Below, in pieces: positions 46,022-54,860 of a DNA stretch of 64,000 nt. Origin of the DNA: Candidatus Kuenenia stuttgartensis (GTDB lineage: Bacteria; Planctomycetota; UBA11346); contig CAMCMZ010000007.1 in assembly GCA_945876185.1 (NCBI GenBank), positions 26,880 to 90,879 of the forward strand, given 5' to 3'. The notes under the pieces are model-generated. The model worked only from the letters and a program-made list of their open reading frames with translations. It did not search any database and was not told the DNA's origin. The first letter of the stretch is position 1. Every line of letters starts with the position of its first letter. A program made the translations under genes and the position numbers.

Positions 46022-47230
46022 ATGGACAAGAAAGTCTTCTTCGCCGCCCTCGATCGCCAGCGCATCGAGACGCCCTCGTGGGGCTATTCGAACTGCGGCA
46101 CGCGCTTCGGTTCCATCCCGGCGCCCGGCCAGGCCAAGACGCTCGATGAAAAGCTGGAGGACGCCGCGATCGTCCACCGCTTCACCGGCATTTGTCCGTC
46201 GGTCGCCCTGCACATCCCCTGGGACACGGCACCCAACGGCGACTGGGAAGCCATGAAGCGCCGCGCGGATCAACTCGGCATCCGCATCGGCGCGATCAAC
46301 CCCAACGTCTTCCAGGACAAACGCTATTGCCTGGGCAGCGCGTGCTCGCCGTTCGCCGACGTGCGGGCGATGGCGATCACCCACATGGCGCAGGAATGCA
46401 CCGCGATCATGCGCGCGACCGGCAGCGACACCCTCAGCCTGTGGTTCGGCGACGGCACCAACTACCCGGGACAAGACGACATGCGCGCGCGCAAGCGCCG
46501 GATGGAAGCCGCGCTGAAAGAGGTCTACGCCGGCCTGCCCGCGAACAGCCGGATGCTGGTCGAATACAAGTGCTTTGAACCGTCGTTCTACCACACCGAC
46601 ATCCAGGACTGGGGTTCAGCGCTGCTCTTGTGCCAGAAGCTCGGTCCCAAGGCGCAGGTGCTGGTCGACACCGGCCACCACCTGTCCGGCTGCAACATCG
46701 AGCACATCGTCGCCATCCTGCTTGACGAAGGCCGCCTCGGCGGCTTCCACTTCAACGCCCGCAAGTACGCCGACGACGACCTGACCGTCGGCGCGATCAA
46801 CCCCTACGAAATGTTCCTTATCTACAACGAGCTCGTCGCCGCCGAACTGGACAGCGACGCGGTCGCCAGCGCCTGCGCCAAGCAGGTCGCCTACATGTTC
46901 GACCAGTCGCCGACGCTCAAGCACCGCATCGAAGCCACCATCCAGTCGGCGGTCTTCGTGCAGGAGATGTACGCCAAGGCCGTGCTGGTCGACCGCGCCG
47001 CCCTCGCCAAGGCCCGCGCCGCCGGCGACGTGACCAGCGCCGAGGACGTGCTCAAGGACGCCTATAACACCGACGTGCGGCCGATGCTCGCCGAATGGCG
47101 CACCGCCAAGGGCCTGGCGGCCGAACCGCTGAAGGCGTACCGCGTGAGCGGCTTGAAAGAAAAGGCGATCGAGGAGCGCGCCAAGCGGCATGGGGCTGCG
47201 GCGGCGGGATCGGGTGGCGGGTTTCAGTAA
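46022..47230 (+). CDS. L-rhamnose isomerase-type sugar isomerase (xylose isomerase-like TIM barrel)
   Basis: 402 residues. Converts L-rhamnose to L-rhamnulose or a related ketose. It resembles the RhaI group rather than E. coli RhaA. Metal and substrate residues are in LVEYKCFEPSFYHTDIQDW, VLVDTGHHLSGCNIEHIV and GFHFNARKYADDDLTVGAIN; LWFGDGTNYPGQDDM is also typical. AAGG lies six bases before the ATG. With the aldolase and kinase genes that follow it makes up the first three catabolic steps, although the three are separated by repeat-filled gaps and may not share one message. Confidence 0.88.
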   Translation: MDKKVFFAALDRQRIETPSWGYSNCGTRFGSIPAPGQAKTLDEKLEDAAIVHRFTGICPSVALHIPWDTAPNGDWEAMKRRADQLGIRIGAINPNVFQDKRYCLGSACSPFADVRAMAITHMAQECTAIMRATGSDTLSLWFGDGTNYPGQDDMRARKRRMEAALKEVYAGLPANSRMLVEYKCFEPSFYHTDIQDWGSALLLCQKLGPKAQVLVDTGHHLSGCNIEHIVAILLDEGRLGGFHFNARKYADDDLTVGAINPYEMFLIYNELVAAELDSDAVASACAKQVAYMFDQSPTLKHRIEATIQSAVFVQEMYAKAVLVDRAALAKARAAGDVTSAEDVLKDAYNTDVRPMLAEWRTAKGLAAEPLKAYRVSGLKEKAIEERAKRHGAAAAGSGGGFQ

Positions 47231-47258
47231 AGAGGGCGAGGTGCGGTGCGTGCCTTCC

Positions 47259-47374
47259 GTAGCGCCGGCTTCAGCCGGCTCGGACGGTGGGCTTCAGCCC
47301 ACCGCACGATGGGACCAGGTTTTCCGTGCGGCCGGATGAATCCGGCCGTCCGTGCCGGCTGAAGCCGGCGCTAC
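47259..47374. repeat. 29-bp inverted repeat with inner hairpins, family E
   Basis: Outer arms 47259-47287 and 47346-47374 pair over 29 bases with one mismatch (GTAGCGCCGGCTTCAGCCGG at the left). The arms are themselves hairpins, and GTGGGCTTCAGCCCACC (near 47288) and GGCCGGATGAATCCGGCC (near 47331) are further stems inside. Sits in the 213-base gap between isomerase and aldolase genes; it can act as a strong RNA structure. Confidence 0.9.
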
Positions 47375-47443
47375 GTTTGACGCCAACCGCTTTCCGGATC
47401 CTCTTCGTTCTTCGCTGACTATCTTTCGACCAAAGGTCACCCC

Positions 47444-48208
47444 ATGCCCACCCCCCTCGAAAACCTCATCTCCCTCTCGCATCTGGTCGGCACACCCGAC
47501 CTGGACGCGGCGATCCTCGGCGAGGGCAACACCTCGATCCGGGTCGATGCCGATTCGTTCCTGGTCAAGGCCTCGGGTTGCCAGCTCGGCACCATGACGC
47601 CGGCCGACACCGTTCACCTGCGCTTCGACCGCATTCTCGCCCTGCTCGAAGGCACCGGTGCGGTCGATGAACAGCGCCTGTCCGCCGCCTATGAGGCGGC
47701 CAAGGTCGATCCGCGCCAGGCCAAGCGGCCGTCGGTCGAGACGGTCTTCCACGCGGTCGCGCTCAGCCTGCCTGGCATCGCGGCGGTCGCGCACACCCAT
47801 CCGACCGCAGTCAACATGCTGACCTGCGCCAACGGCTTTCCGGCCAACCTCGACGGGCGGCTGTTTCCCGACGAGGTCGTGGTGCTGGGCCAGAAATCCC
47901 TGTTCGTGCCCTACATCGATCCCGGCGTCATCCTCGCGCGCACCATCCGCGACCTGATCCAGGGCTTCCGCGACCAGCACGGCTGTGTGCCCAAGTCGAT
48001 CTACATGCAGAACCACGGCTTCATCGCGCTCGGCACCACCATCAATGAGGCCCACGCCATCACCTGCATGGCGATCAAGGCCGCGCGCATCCGCCTCGGC
48101 ACCATCCAGGCCGGCGGCATCCGCCGCCTCGACGCCGCCATCGCCACCGGCCTCGCCAACCGCCCGGACGAGAAATACCGCGAGAAGCTGCTCGCCGGCG
48201 GGAAGTAA
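47444..48208 (+). CDS. Class II aldolase/adducin family protein, probable rhamnulose-1-phosphate aldolase
   Basis: 254 residues. Zinc-dependent cleavage of a phosphorylated deoxyketose to DHAP and lactaldehyde is likely. Sequence shows GEGNTSIRVDADSFLVKASG at the start, SVETVFHAVAL, zinc His pair in VAHTHPTAVNMLT, and the third His in KSIYMQNHGFIALG. Substrate is inferred from the rhamnose isomerase and kinase on either side. Confidence 0.85.
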   Translation: MPTPLENLISLSHLVGTPDLDAAILGEGNTSIRVDADSFLVKASGCQLGTMTPADTVHLRFDRILALLEGTGAVDEQRLSAAYEAAKVDPRQAKRPSVETVFHAVALSLPGIAAVAHTHPTAVNMLTCANGFPANLDGRLFPDEVVVLGQKSLFVPYIDPGVILARTIRDLIQGFRDQHGCVPKSIYMQNHGFIALGTTINEAHAITCMAIKAARIRLGTIQAGGIRRLDAAIATGLANRPDEKYREKLLAGGK

Positions 48209-48215
48209 AACGGCA

Positions 48216-48392
48216 GGGGATGGCCACAAAGAGCACAAAGTCCACAAGGAAGGCAGGGGTCCACTAAGGAAGGTAGGTGTGGAGGCTTTGGTCCGGTCGC
48301 GCCCGCCTCGTGATCCCTGCCCTTGGAATGGTCATGATGGCCGGTTGTGATCCCCACTCTTTTTGTGGCCTTTGTGCTCTTTGTGGCCATCC
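48216..48392. repeat. Family D repeat pair in opposite orientation
   Basis: GGGGATGGCCACAAAGAGCA, continuing CAAAG, at 48216-48240, and its complement at 48361-48392 (TTTTGTGGCCTTTGTGCTCT, then TTGTGGCCATCC). The two can pair across ~120 bases. In between are GGAAGGCAGG/GGAAGGTAGG direct repeats but no gene. A further copy is at 22393. Confidence 0.85.
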
Positions 48393-48422
48393 ACTCTTCT
48401 TCCACCCTCACAGGATTCACGC

Positions 48423-49754
48423 ATGAGCAGCATCCATCTCGCCATCGACCTCGGAGCTGAAAGCGGTCGGGTCATGGCCGGCGACGGCCAGACGGAACCG
48501 ATCGAGGTCCACCGCTTCCCCAACACGCCGCGCCAGGTCGATGGTCACCTGCGCTGGGACAGCGCGGGCTTGGTCAACGAGATCCTCGCGGGGCTGACCA
48601 AGGCCGCCGCGCGCTGGCCGGACGCCGCGTCGATCGGGGTCGACACCTGGGGCGTCGATTACGCCCTGGTGGATGAACGGGGGGCGTTGGTCGAGGACCC
48701 TATCGTCTACCGCGATCGCCGCATCGAGGGCGGCATGGAACTCGTGCACGCCCGCGTGCCGGCGGCAGAGCTGTTCGCCCGCACCGGCGTCGGCCTGTTG
48801 CCGTACAACACCGTGTACCAGTTGGCCGTGCACCACCGAGACCGGACGGACGCACTGCGCCGCGCCAAGCACCTGCTGTTCATGCCGGATTGGCTGCACT
48901 TCCGCCTCAGCGGCGTCGCCGCCAACGAGCACACCATCGCCGGTACCGCCGGCTTGCTCGATCGCTGCACCCGCGTCTGGCGATGGGACCTCATCGACGC
49001 GCTCGGATTGCCCCGGCACCTGTTCGGCCGGGTGGTAGCCGCCGGCACGGTGCTCGGGCCGCTGCTGCCAGAACTGGTGCAACGCTGCGGATTTTCCAAG
49101 GCGCCACAGATCGTCGCGCCGCCCGGCCACGACACCGCAGCGGCCGCGGCCTGCGTCCACGATGGCGCCTATCTGTCGTCCGGCACCTGGTCGCTCATCG
49201 GCCTGCCGGTGGAAGCACCGCTCCTGGGCGAGGCCGTCCGCACAGCTGGCTGGTCGAATGAGGTCTGCGCTGATGGGCGGCCGCGCTTCAACCGCAACAT
49301 CATGGGCCTGTGGATCGTGCAGAATTGCCGCCGGGCCTTCGCCGCCGAGGGGCGCAACCACGACTACGCCACGCTCACCGCCCTCGCCCAGGCCGCGCCC
49401 GCACCGGCGCAACCGCTCGGCGTCGACGACCCGCGCTTCTTTCCGCTCGACGGCGATCCCATGCCCGCGCGTGTCCAGGCCTGGTACCGCGAACGCAACC
49501 AGCCAGCGCCAGAAGGAGACGGCGCCATCGTCCGCGCCGTGTTGGAGGGTCTCGCCGCAGCCTATGCGAAGGCGATCGACGAACTCGGTCGTTTCACCGG
49601 CAAGCCGGTCGAACGCCTGACCGTCATCGGCGGTGGGGTGAAGAACCGCTTCCTCTTCGACCTGCTATCCGCTGCCAGCCCCTGTCCGGTGATCGCCGGC
49701 CCGGTCGAGGCCACCGCCCAGGGAAATCTCCGAGTCCAATCCGCAGCCTTTTAA
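48423..49754 (+). CDS. rhaB: Rhamnulokinase
   Basis: 443 residues of FGGY-family kinase, phosphorylating L-rhamnulose with ATP. IHLAIDLGAESGRVMAG at the start is the phosphate loop; SIGVDTWGVDYALVDERG, YRDRRIEGGMELVHARVP, GTAGLLDRCTRVWRWDLI, PPGHDTAAAAACVHDGAYLS and LTVIGGGVKNRFLFDLLSAA follow. ATG 48423 is preceded by AGGA at 48411; codons upstream translate the family D repeat. Third gene of the rhamnose set. Confidence 0.93.
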   Translation: MSSIHLAIDLGAESGRVMAGDGQTEPIEVHRFPNTPRQVDGHLRWDSAGLVNEILAGLTKAAARWPDAASIGVDTWGVDYALVDERGALVEDPIVYRDRRIEGGMELVHARVPAAELFARTGVGLLPYNTVYQLAVHHRDRTDALRRAKHLLFMPDWLHFRLSGVAANEHTIAGTAGLLDRCTRVWRWDLIDALGLPRHLFGRVVAAGTVLGPLLPELVQRCGFSKAPQIVAPPGHDTAAAAACVHDGAYLSSGTWSLIGLPVEAPLLGEAVRTAGWSNEVCADGRPRFNRNIMGLWIVQNCRRAFAAEGRNHDYATLTALAQAAPAPAQPLGVDDPRFFPLDGDPMPARVQAWYRERNQPAPEGDGAIVRAVLEGLAAAYAKAIDELGRFTGKPVERLTVIGGGVKNRFLFDLLSAASPCPVIAGPVEATAQGNLRVQSAAF

Positions 49755-49824
49755 CCACCTGCAGCTACCCGGGAGCGCCGGGCACCAGCCCGGCTCGGCT
49801 CGGCTCGAAAGGGCGCAAGTCCCG

Positions 49825-51168
49825 CTAATGGTTGTAAGCCGCTTCGCCGTGCTGGCTGACGTCCAGTCCACTGAACTCGTGCGCCGGCTTGGCGCGCACG
49901 CCGATGGTGAGATCCAGGATCTTCATGATCGCGAAGGTGCCTACGCCTGACCAAGCGATGGTCACCGCCATGGCCTTGAGCTGGGCCCAGACCTGCGCGC
50001 CCATGTCGACGTCGTGCTGGCCGCCGAGCCATTTCACGCAGAACACGCCGGTGAGCAGGGTGCCGATCAGGCCGCCGACGCCGTGCACACCGAACACGTC
50101 GAGGGTGTCATCGTAGCCGGCGCGGCGCTTGATCACCGAGATGAAGAACCAGCACATGGCGCCAGCGGTGGCGCCGATGACCAGGGCTCCGCCGGGGCCG
50201 ACATAACCACACGCCGGGGTGATCGCGACCAGGCCGCCAACCGCGCCGGTGACCAGACCGAGTGCGCTGACCTTGCGGTATTTCAGGTATTCAATGAACA
50301 TCCACGCCAGCGCGGCGGCGGCAGCGGCGATCTGGGTGGTCAGCATCGCCATGCCGGCCTGGCCGTTGGCAGACACCGCGCTGCCGGCGTTGAAGCCGAA
50401 CCAGCCAACCCACAACATCGCGCCCCCGGTCAGGCACATCACCACGTTGTGCGGCATCATCGGTTCGTGCGGATAACCGGTGCGACGGCCGACCACCAGC
50501 GCGGCGACCAGTCCGGCGATGCCGGAGTTGATCTCGACCACCGTGCCGCCGGCGAGATCTTTCAAGCCCCACAGCGCGAACAGGGTCTTCTCGCCGCCCC
50601 AGGCCATGTGGCAGATCGGGATATAGACGAGGGTGAACCACAGGGCCGAAAACGCGAGCACCACGCCGAAACGCAGGCGTTCGGCGAAGGCGCCGACCAG
50701 CAGGGCCGGGGTGATGATGGCGAAGGTGAGTTGGAAGCAGCAGAAGACGGTTTCCGGAATGAGGTGGGCCGGATCGCTGCCGGACATGCTGTCGACCGTC
50801 ACGCCGCGCAGAAACGCCTTCGACCAGCCGCCGATCACCGTGTTCAGCGCGCCGCCGTCGGTGAAGCAGAGCGAATAGCCGTAGAGCAGCCACAGCACGG
50901 TGATGAGCGCGGTGACCGCGAAGCACTGGACGAGGATGGTCAGCACGTTCTTGGTCCGGACCAGGCCGCCGTAGAACAGCGCGAGACCGGGAATGGTCAT
51001 GAACAGGACCCAGGCCGCCGAGACCATGACCCAGGCGGTGTCGCCGGTGTTGATGACCGGCGGGGCGCTGGCAGCGACGGCGGCCGTTTCCGCAGCGCCC
51101 AGGCTGGCGGCGACGCCGGCCGTCAGCACGGCGGCCAAGGTTATGAATCGGCTTCCTGGAAAGGTCAT
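49825..51168 (-). CDS. amt: Ammonium transporter, Amt family
   Basis: 447 residues. An N-terminal signal peptide (TLAAVLTAGVAASLGAAET) is followed by eleven membrane segments. Amt signatures: WVLFMTIPGLALFYGGLVRT, FAITAL-like CFAVTALITVLW, DLAGGTVVEINSGIAGLVAA, MLWVGWFGFNAGSA, and DVFGVHGVGGLIGTL with one of the paired pore His. ATG 51168. No glnK/glnB is adjacent. The 70 bases before its end, next to rhaB, hold a GGGAGCGCCGGGCACCAGCC palindrome and a CTCGG triplicate. Confidence 0.95.
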   Translation of the reverse strand: MTFPGSRFITLAAVLTAGVAASLGAAETAAVAASAPPVINTGDTAWVMVSAAWVLFMTIPGLALFYGGLVRTKNVLTILVQCFAVTALITVLWLLYGYSLCFTDGGALNTVIGGWSKAFLRGVTVDSMSGSDPAHLIPETVFCCFQLTFAIITPALLVGAFAERLRFGVVLAFSALWFTLVYIPICHMAWGGEKTLFALWGLKDLAGGTVVEINSGIAGLVAALVVGRRTGYPHEPMMPHNVVMCLTGGAMLWVGWFGFNAGSAVSANGQAGMAMLTTQIAAAAAALAWMFIEYLKYRKVSALGLVTGAVGGLVAITPACGYVGPGGALVIGATAGAMCWFFISVIKRRAGYDDTLDVFGVHGVGGLIGTLLTGVFCVKWLGGQHDVDMGAQVWAQLKAMAVTIAWSGVGTFAIMKILDLTIGVRAKPAHEFSGLDVSQHGEAAYNH

Positions 51169-51329
51169 CGCGCGCTCCGGTTTTTCCGCTAGGCGGTTGG
51201 GGGCGCAAAAAAGAATGCTGAAGCGAGCAACGTCAAGAGATGAGATTTGATTATCCGTTAAACAGTTTAAGCAAATTCGTTTGGGCATCGGCCTTGCTGG
51301 GATCCGCCATGCCGAGAACCTGCCCAGCG

Positions 51330-51902
51330 ATGCCGAACACCGTACCGACTAGTTTGTTCCTGACCGGGGGCGCCCGCAGCGGCAAGTCGCGCTTGGCCCA
51401 GGAATGGATCCTGGCCGGTCCGGCCCCCCACGTTTACCTCGCGACGGCCCAGACGCGCCACGACGACGCTGAGATGCAGGCGCGCATCGCCCGGCACCAG
51501 GCCGACCGCGCCGGGCACGGCTGGACCACGCGGGAATGCTCGACGGATGTCGCCGGGGCGATCACCGGCGCAGGCGCCGGGGCGGTGGTGATCGACTGCG
51601 TCACCCTGTGGCTGTGCGCCCTGGGTGAACGTCACGCCTGGGTGGAAGCTCCGATCCTGGTCGAAATCGATCGCCTCGCTGCGCTGCTCGCCGCTCCGCC
51701 GTGCGACGTGGCGGTGGTCAGCAACGAGGTTGGCAGCGGCATCGTCCCGGGCGATGCGCTGTCGCGCGGCTTCCAGGATCTCCAGGGTTTCGCCAACCAG
51801 CGCCTCGCCGCTGCCGCGCACGCCGCCGCGCTGGTGGTCGCCGGACTGCCGCTCTGGCTCAAGCGTCCGACCGGTCTGCGGCCGATCCCGGGAACGGCGT
51901 AG
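51330..51902 (+). CDS. cobU: Adenosylcobinamide kinase/adenosylcobinamide-phosphate guanylyltransferase
   Basis: 190 residues from ATG 51330; ATG 51309 is an alternative. Lower-ligand loop assembly of cobalamin: P-loop LFLTGGARSGKSRLAQEW, then VYLATAQTRHDDAEMQARIA, VVIDCVTLWL, and VAVVSNEVGSGIVPGDALSR, all CobU marks. The divergent 161 bases shared with amt include an AT-rich stretch (GATTATCCGTTAAACAGTTT near 51250) that may hold the promoter; no cobalamin riboswitch was recognised. Confidence 0.92.
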   Translation: MPNTVPTSLFLTGGARSGKSRLAQEWILAGPAPHVYLATAQTRHDDAEMQARIARHQADRAGHGWTTRECSTDVAGAITGAGAGAVVIDCVTLWLCALGERHAWVEAPILVEIDRLAALLAAPPCDVAVVSNEVGSGIVPGDALSRGFQDLQGFANQRLAAAAHAAALVVAGLPLWLKRPTGLRPIPGTA

Positions 51903-51903
51903 C

Positions 51904-52650
51904 ATGCGTTCGCTCATCGCCGCCTTCCGCTTCCTCACCCGTCTGCCGGTACCCGGCCGGCCGACCACGGCCGAGGAACTGCCCGGCGCGCTCGCGTGGT
52001 TTCCGCTCGTCGGCGCATTGTGCGGTGCGGCGGTGGCGGGGATCTTCGTTCTCGCCGTCCCGCATTGGCCGACCCCGATCGCGGCGGTGCTCGCGGTGGC
52101 GTTCGGCCTGATCCTCACCGGAGGCTTCCACGAAGACGCCGCCAGCGACGCCGCCGATGGCCTGGGTGGCGGCCACGACAATGAATCCGTCCTGCGGATC
52201 ATGCGGGATTCGCGCATCGGTGCGTACGGTGCGATGTCGCTCTGGGTCGTGCTCAGTGCCCGCGTCGCCTTCCTCATCGCGCTGGACGACACCCGACCGG
52301 AACTCGCCATCGCCGCTTACGCACTTGCCTGTACCTGGGGCCGATGGACAGCGGCGCCGCTCATCCGCCTGTTGGCACCGCTGTCGGACGGCCTCGCGAA
52401 GGACATCGGCCCGCGCATGGGGTGGAGCGTTCTGGTCATCGCCTCGATCTTTGCCGCGCTGGCCACCGCTGCCGCCTGGCGCCTCGGTCTGCCCCATGCC
52501 ATTCACGCGGCGATCGCTGCGCTGACGGTGACGGGGATCTGGGCGCTCTACCTGCACCGCCGGCTGGGCGGGCAGAGTGGCGATCTGCTCGGGGCCGGGA
52601 ATCAACTCGTCGAGGCTGCGGTGCTCTTGGTGCTGATCGCCCGCTTGTGA
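51904..52650 (+). CDS. cobS: Adenosylcobinamide-GDP ribazoletransferase
   Basis: 248 residues, multi-pass membrane enzyme that joins adenosylcobinamide-GDP to alpha-ribazole, the last cobalamin assembly step. MRSLIAAFRFLTRLPVPG at the start, GGFHEDAASDAADGLGGG as the substrate-binding loop, IMRDSRIGAYGAMSL, and several Ala/Leu-rich helices. One base after cobU stop, so an operon. cobT and cobC are not nearby, so the organism may be a salvager or carry them elsewhere. Confidence 0.93.
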   Translation: MRSLIAAFRFLTRLPVPGRPTTAEELPGALAWFPLVGALCGAAVAGIFVLAVPHWPTPIAAVLAVAFGLILTGGFHEDAASDAADGLGGGHDNESVLRIMRDSRIGAYGAMSLWVVLSARVAFLIALDDTRPELAIAAYALACTWGRWTAAPLIRLLAPLSDGLAKDIGPRMGWSVLVIASIFAALATAAAWRLGLPHAIHAAIAALTVTGIWALYLHRRLGGQSGDLLGAGNQLVEAAVLLVLIARL

Positions 52651-52712
52651 GCAGCCGTCAGGCTGCTCACGGGGGAGCGCCGGAGGCGCGTTACGGGGGC
52701 GGGCAGCCCCCG
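52649..52712. repeat. Cluster of short hairpins, family F
   Basis: GAGCAGCCGTCAGGCTGCTC at 52649, AGCGCCGGAGGCGCGTTAC at 52675 and GGGGGCGGGCAGCCCCCGGG at 52694, three successive stems after cobS. The same trio of stem types occurs after thyA at 58014-58080. It may end transcription, although no T run follows. Confidence 0.8.
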
Positions 52713-52780
52713 GGTCGTCGTCGGTGCTGATCCGACGTGCGGGTTGCCAGGACGTTGCACCAGGTGTCTGATGGGTGGCG

Positions 52781-53662
52781 ATGAAACTGCTCTGCCGGCT
52801 GCTGCTGATCGTGCTCGTCGGTACCGTCCTCGCCCTGGTGGTGGCGTGGTGGTTCAGTGCCGACCTCATTGCCGGAATCGCCAACCAATGGCTGCCGAGT
52901 GAGGTCGCACCGGGCGTGGTGCTCGAACGCGCGCTCGGATCGCCGGTGAATGGGCGGACGGTCATCGCCCGCGTCCCCAATCGCGTCGCTGCCGCGATCG
53001 CCGGTCACTACGGATTCCCGGTGCCGTCCTGGCTGCCACGTTCGCCTGTCAGCCTGACCGGCCATCACGGTGACGGTGCTGACGCCTCGACCTTCGCCGC
53101 CGTGATCGGTGGCGTGGCGACCACCAAGGTCGACGGATCGTTCACTCCGGCCCAGGCAGACGCCGTGATCGCCACGTATTTCCGCCGGGTCGAGACCCCG
53201 CTGCTGGCGATCGAGCGGATCACGATCCAGGCCGCCGAGATCGCCACCGTGCCGCCATCCCAAACCGTCGATGCCGGCAATGGCCCCGCCCCGCGCACGG
53301 TACGCTTCCGCCTGCGCGGCACCTGCGACGTGACCACCGGCCACAAGCGCTGGACCGCCGAGATCACCCGGCTGGAGGGCACCGTGCGGTTCTCGTTCAC
53401 CCCGGTTCCCGGCGGTCTGCGCCCAGCGGTGAGCCTGACCATCGACCGCTGCGTCGCCCGTGCCGCGAACGGTGGCGACCTGCCTTGGCTGGGCGAGGCG
53501 CAGATTCCGATGCTGAATCCCATCATCAACGCCGCCCTGGCCGGCCCGTGCGCCAAGCAAGTCTGGCCGGACTGGATCCCGCTTGATCTCGATGCCCAAA
53601 TCACGGTTGGATCCTGGACTGAGGCCCCCACCGCGCCGCGCGCAAACGGCGTCGACCTGTAA
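52781..53662 (+). CDS. Hypothetical exported or membrane-anchored protein
   Basis: 293 residues. N-terminal hydrophobic helix (LLLIVLVGTVLALVVAWWF) is a signal anchor or signal peptide; the rest looks beta-rich, with VRFSFTPVPGGLRPAVSLTI and a Pro/Trp-containing C-terminus (PCAKQVWPDWIPLDLDAQIT). The layout resembles LmeA/DUF2993-like lipid-binding beta proteins in general terms only. ATG 52781; GTG 52775 is in frame too. No family recognised. Confidence 0.65.
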   Translation: MKLLCRLLLIVLVGTVLALVVAWWFSADLIAGIANQWLPSEVAPGVVLERALGSPVNGRTVIARVPNRVAAAIAGHYGFPVPSWLPRSPVSLTGHHGDGADASTFAAVIGGVATTKVDGSFTPAQADAVIATYFRRVETPLLAIERITIQAAEIATVPPSQTVDAGNGPAPRTVRFRLRGTCDVTTGHKRWTAEITRLEGTVRFSFTPVPGGLRPAVSLTIDRCVARAANGGDLPWLGEAQIPMLNPIINAALAGPCAKQVWPDWIPLDLDAQITVGSWTEAPTAPRANGVDL

Positions 53663-53703
53663 CCGCTACCGCGCCTATTCGCTGCTACCGCACGAAGCCG
53701 CTG

Positions 53704-54528
53704 CTACCGCAAGAGGCCGCAGGCCAGCAGCGCCGCCAGGATCAGACCCGCCGCCATGCGGTACCAGGCGAAGCCGGTGAAGTCGTGGTTGGACACGAAG
53801 CGGATCAGCCAGCGCACGACGATCAGCGCCGAGACGAAGGCGAACACCGCGCCGACGCCGATGTCGAGGGCGCGGTCGGCGGTGAGCTGCTGGTGGTGCT
53901 TGATGAGCTTCAGCACCGCCGCACCGAGCAGGATCGGGATGGCGAGGAAGAACGAGAACTCGGTCGCCGCCGGCCGGGCGACACCGATGAGCAGCGCCCC
54001 GAGGATGGTCGCGCCCGAACGCGAGACGCCGGGCAGCAGGGCGAGAAGCTGGCAGAAGCCGATGCCGAGCGCGACCTGCCACGGCAGCGCCGCGTTGTCA
54101 GCGTAGGCATCGCGATGGCGGCGGCGTTCGATGATCAGGATGGCAAGTCCACCCACGGCCCAGGTCGCCGCGATGACCGGCATCGCAACCGTGTCGGTGA
54201 AAACATGCTGTTCGAGGAACTTGTCGGCGGGAATGCCGATCAGCACCGCAGGCAGGCAGGCCAGCGCCACCATCGCTGCGAACCAGCGCGCCCCGGGATC
54301 ACCGCCGACCACACCCGTCGTGGTGCGCCACAGGCGCTCGCGGAAGTGCCAGCACACCGCTGCGATCGCGCCGAGCTGGATGGTGACGTTGAAGACCTGG
54401 CCAGGGTCGTCGAAGCGCAGGAACCGCTGCGCCACCGCGATGTGGGCGGTCGACGACACCGGGATGAACTCGGTCAATCCCTCGATCAGTCCGATGACCG
54501 CCGCCGTGATGAAATGACCCAGGTCCAT
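53704..54528 (-). CDS. uppP: Undecaprenyl-diphosphatase
   Basis: 274 residues, polytopic inner-membrane phosphatase that recycles the lipid carrier for peptidoglycan and other envelope polymers (BacA family). Catalytic regions: EGLTEFIPVSSTAHIAVAQR near residue 18 and LLALLPGVSRSGATILGALL near residue 170, the latter with the conserved Ser/Arg. ATG 54528 has a strong GGAGGA nine bases upstream. Convergent with the hypothetical gene before it. Confidence 0.95.
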   Translation of the reverse strand: MDLGHFITAAVIGLIEGLTEFIPVSSTAHIAVAQRFLRFDDPGQVFNVTIQLGAIAAVCWHFRERLWRTTTGVVGGDPGARWFAAMVALACLPAVLIGIPADKFLEQHVFTDTVAMPVIAATWAVGGLAILIIERRRHRDAYADNAALPWQVALGIGFCQLLALLPGVSRSGATILGALLIGVARPAATEFSFFLAIPILLGAAVLKLIKHHQQLTADRALDIGVGAVFAFVSALIVVRWLIRFVSNHDFTGFAWYRMAAGLILAALLACGLLR

Positions 54529-54638
54529 GATCGGATCTCCTCCGCAGTGGCCTAGAGGAGCATGGGGACGCCAGCTTCCGGAAAAAGGGCTCGCCGCCTG
54601 CCATCGCGCCAATGCTGCGGCGAGCCCCTGGAGCACGA

Positions 54639-54775
54639 CCCTGGGACCGCCACGCTCCAGCGTGGCTCGGAATTGATCCGGAGAGGTGAACGGGTCTCCG
54701 CACCGCATCAACTCCTCTACCGGCACCAACCCGCACCAACCCAGCCAGGCTGGAGCCTGGCGGTCCCAGGGTCGG
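54639..54775. repeat. Paired palindromic repeat, family A (copy 4)
   Basis: CCCTGGGACCGCCACGCTCC at 54639 (left hairpin) and CCAGGCTGGAGCCTGGCGGT at 54745 (right hairpin, then CCCAGGGTCG). Fills the centre of the 332-base gap between uppP and the metallohydrolase, which are divergent; promoters for both must lie in the rest. Confidence 0.88.
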
Positions 54776-54860
54776 CAAGCCGAGGCGTGTCGGTGCTCAG
54801 CACGGTCGCCGACCACGATCCGGTTGACCCTGATCGCCCCGGACGCGATGACGCTCCGCC

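Noticed and set aside
51169..51329. Cobalamin riboswitch in front of cobU
   Set aside because: No B12-box-like sequence was found in the 161-base divergent gap; only an AT-rich stretch.
54529..54860. Longer uppP frame up to 54816
   Set aside because: The extra codons translate family A repeats; ATG 54528 has a strong ribosome binding site and the standard N-terminus.
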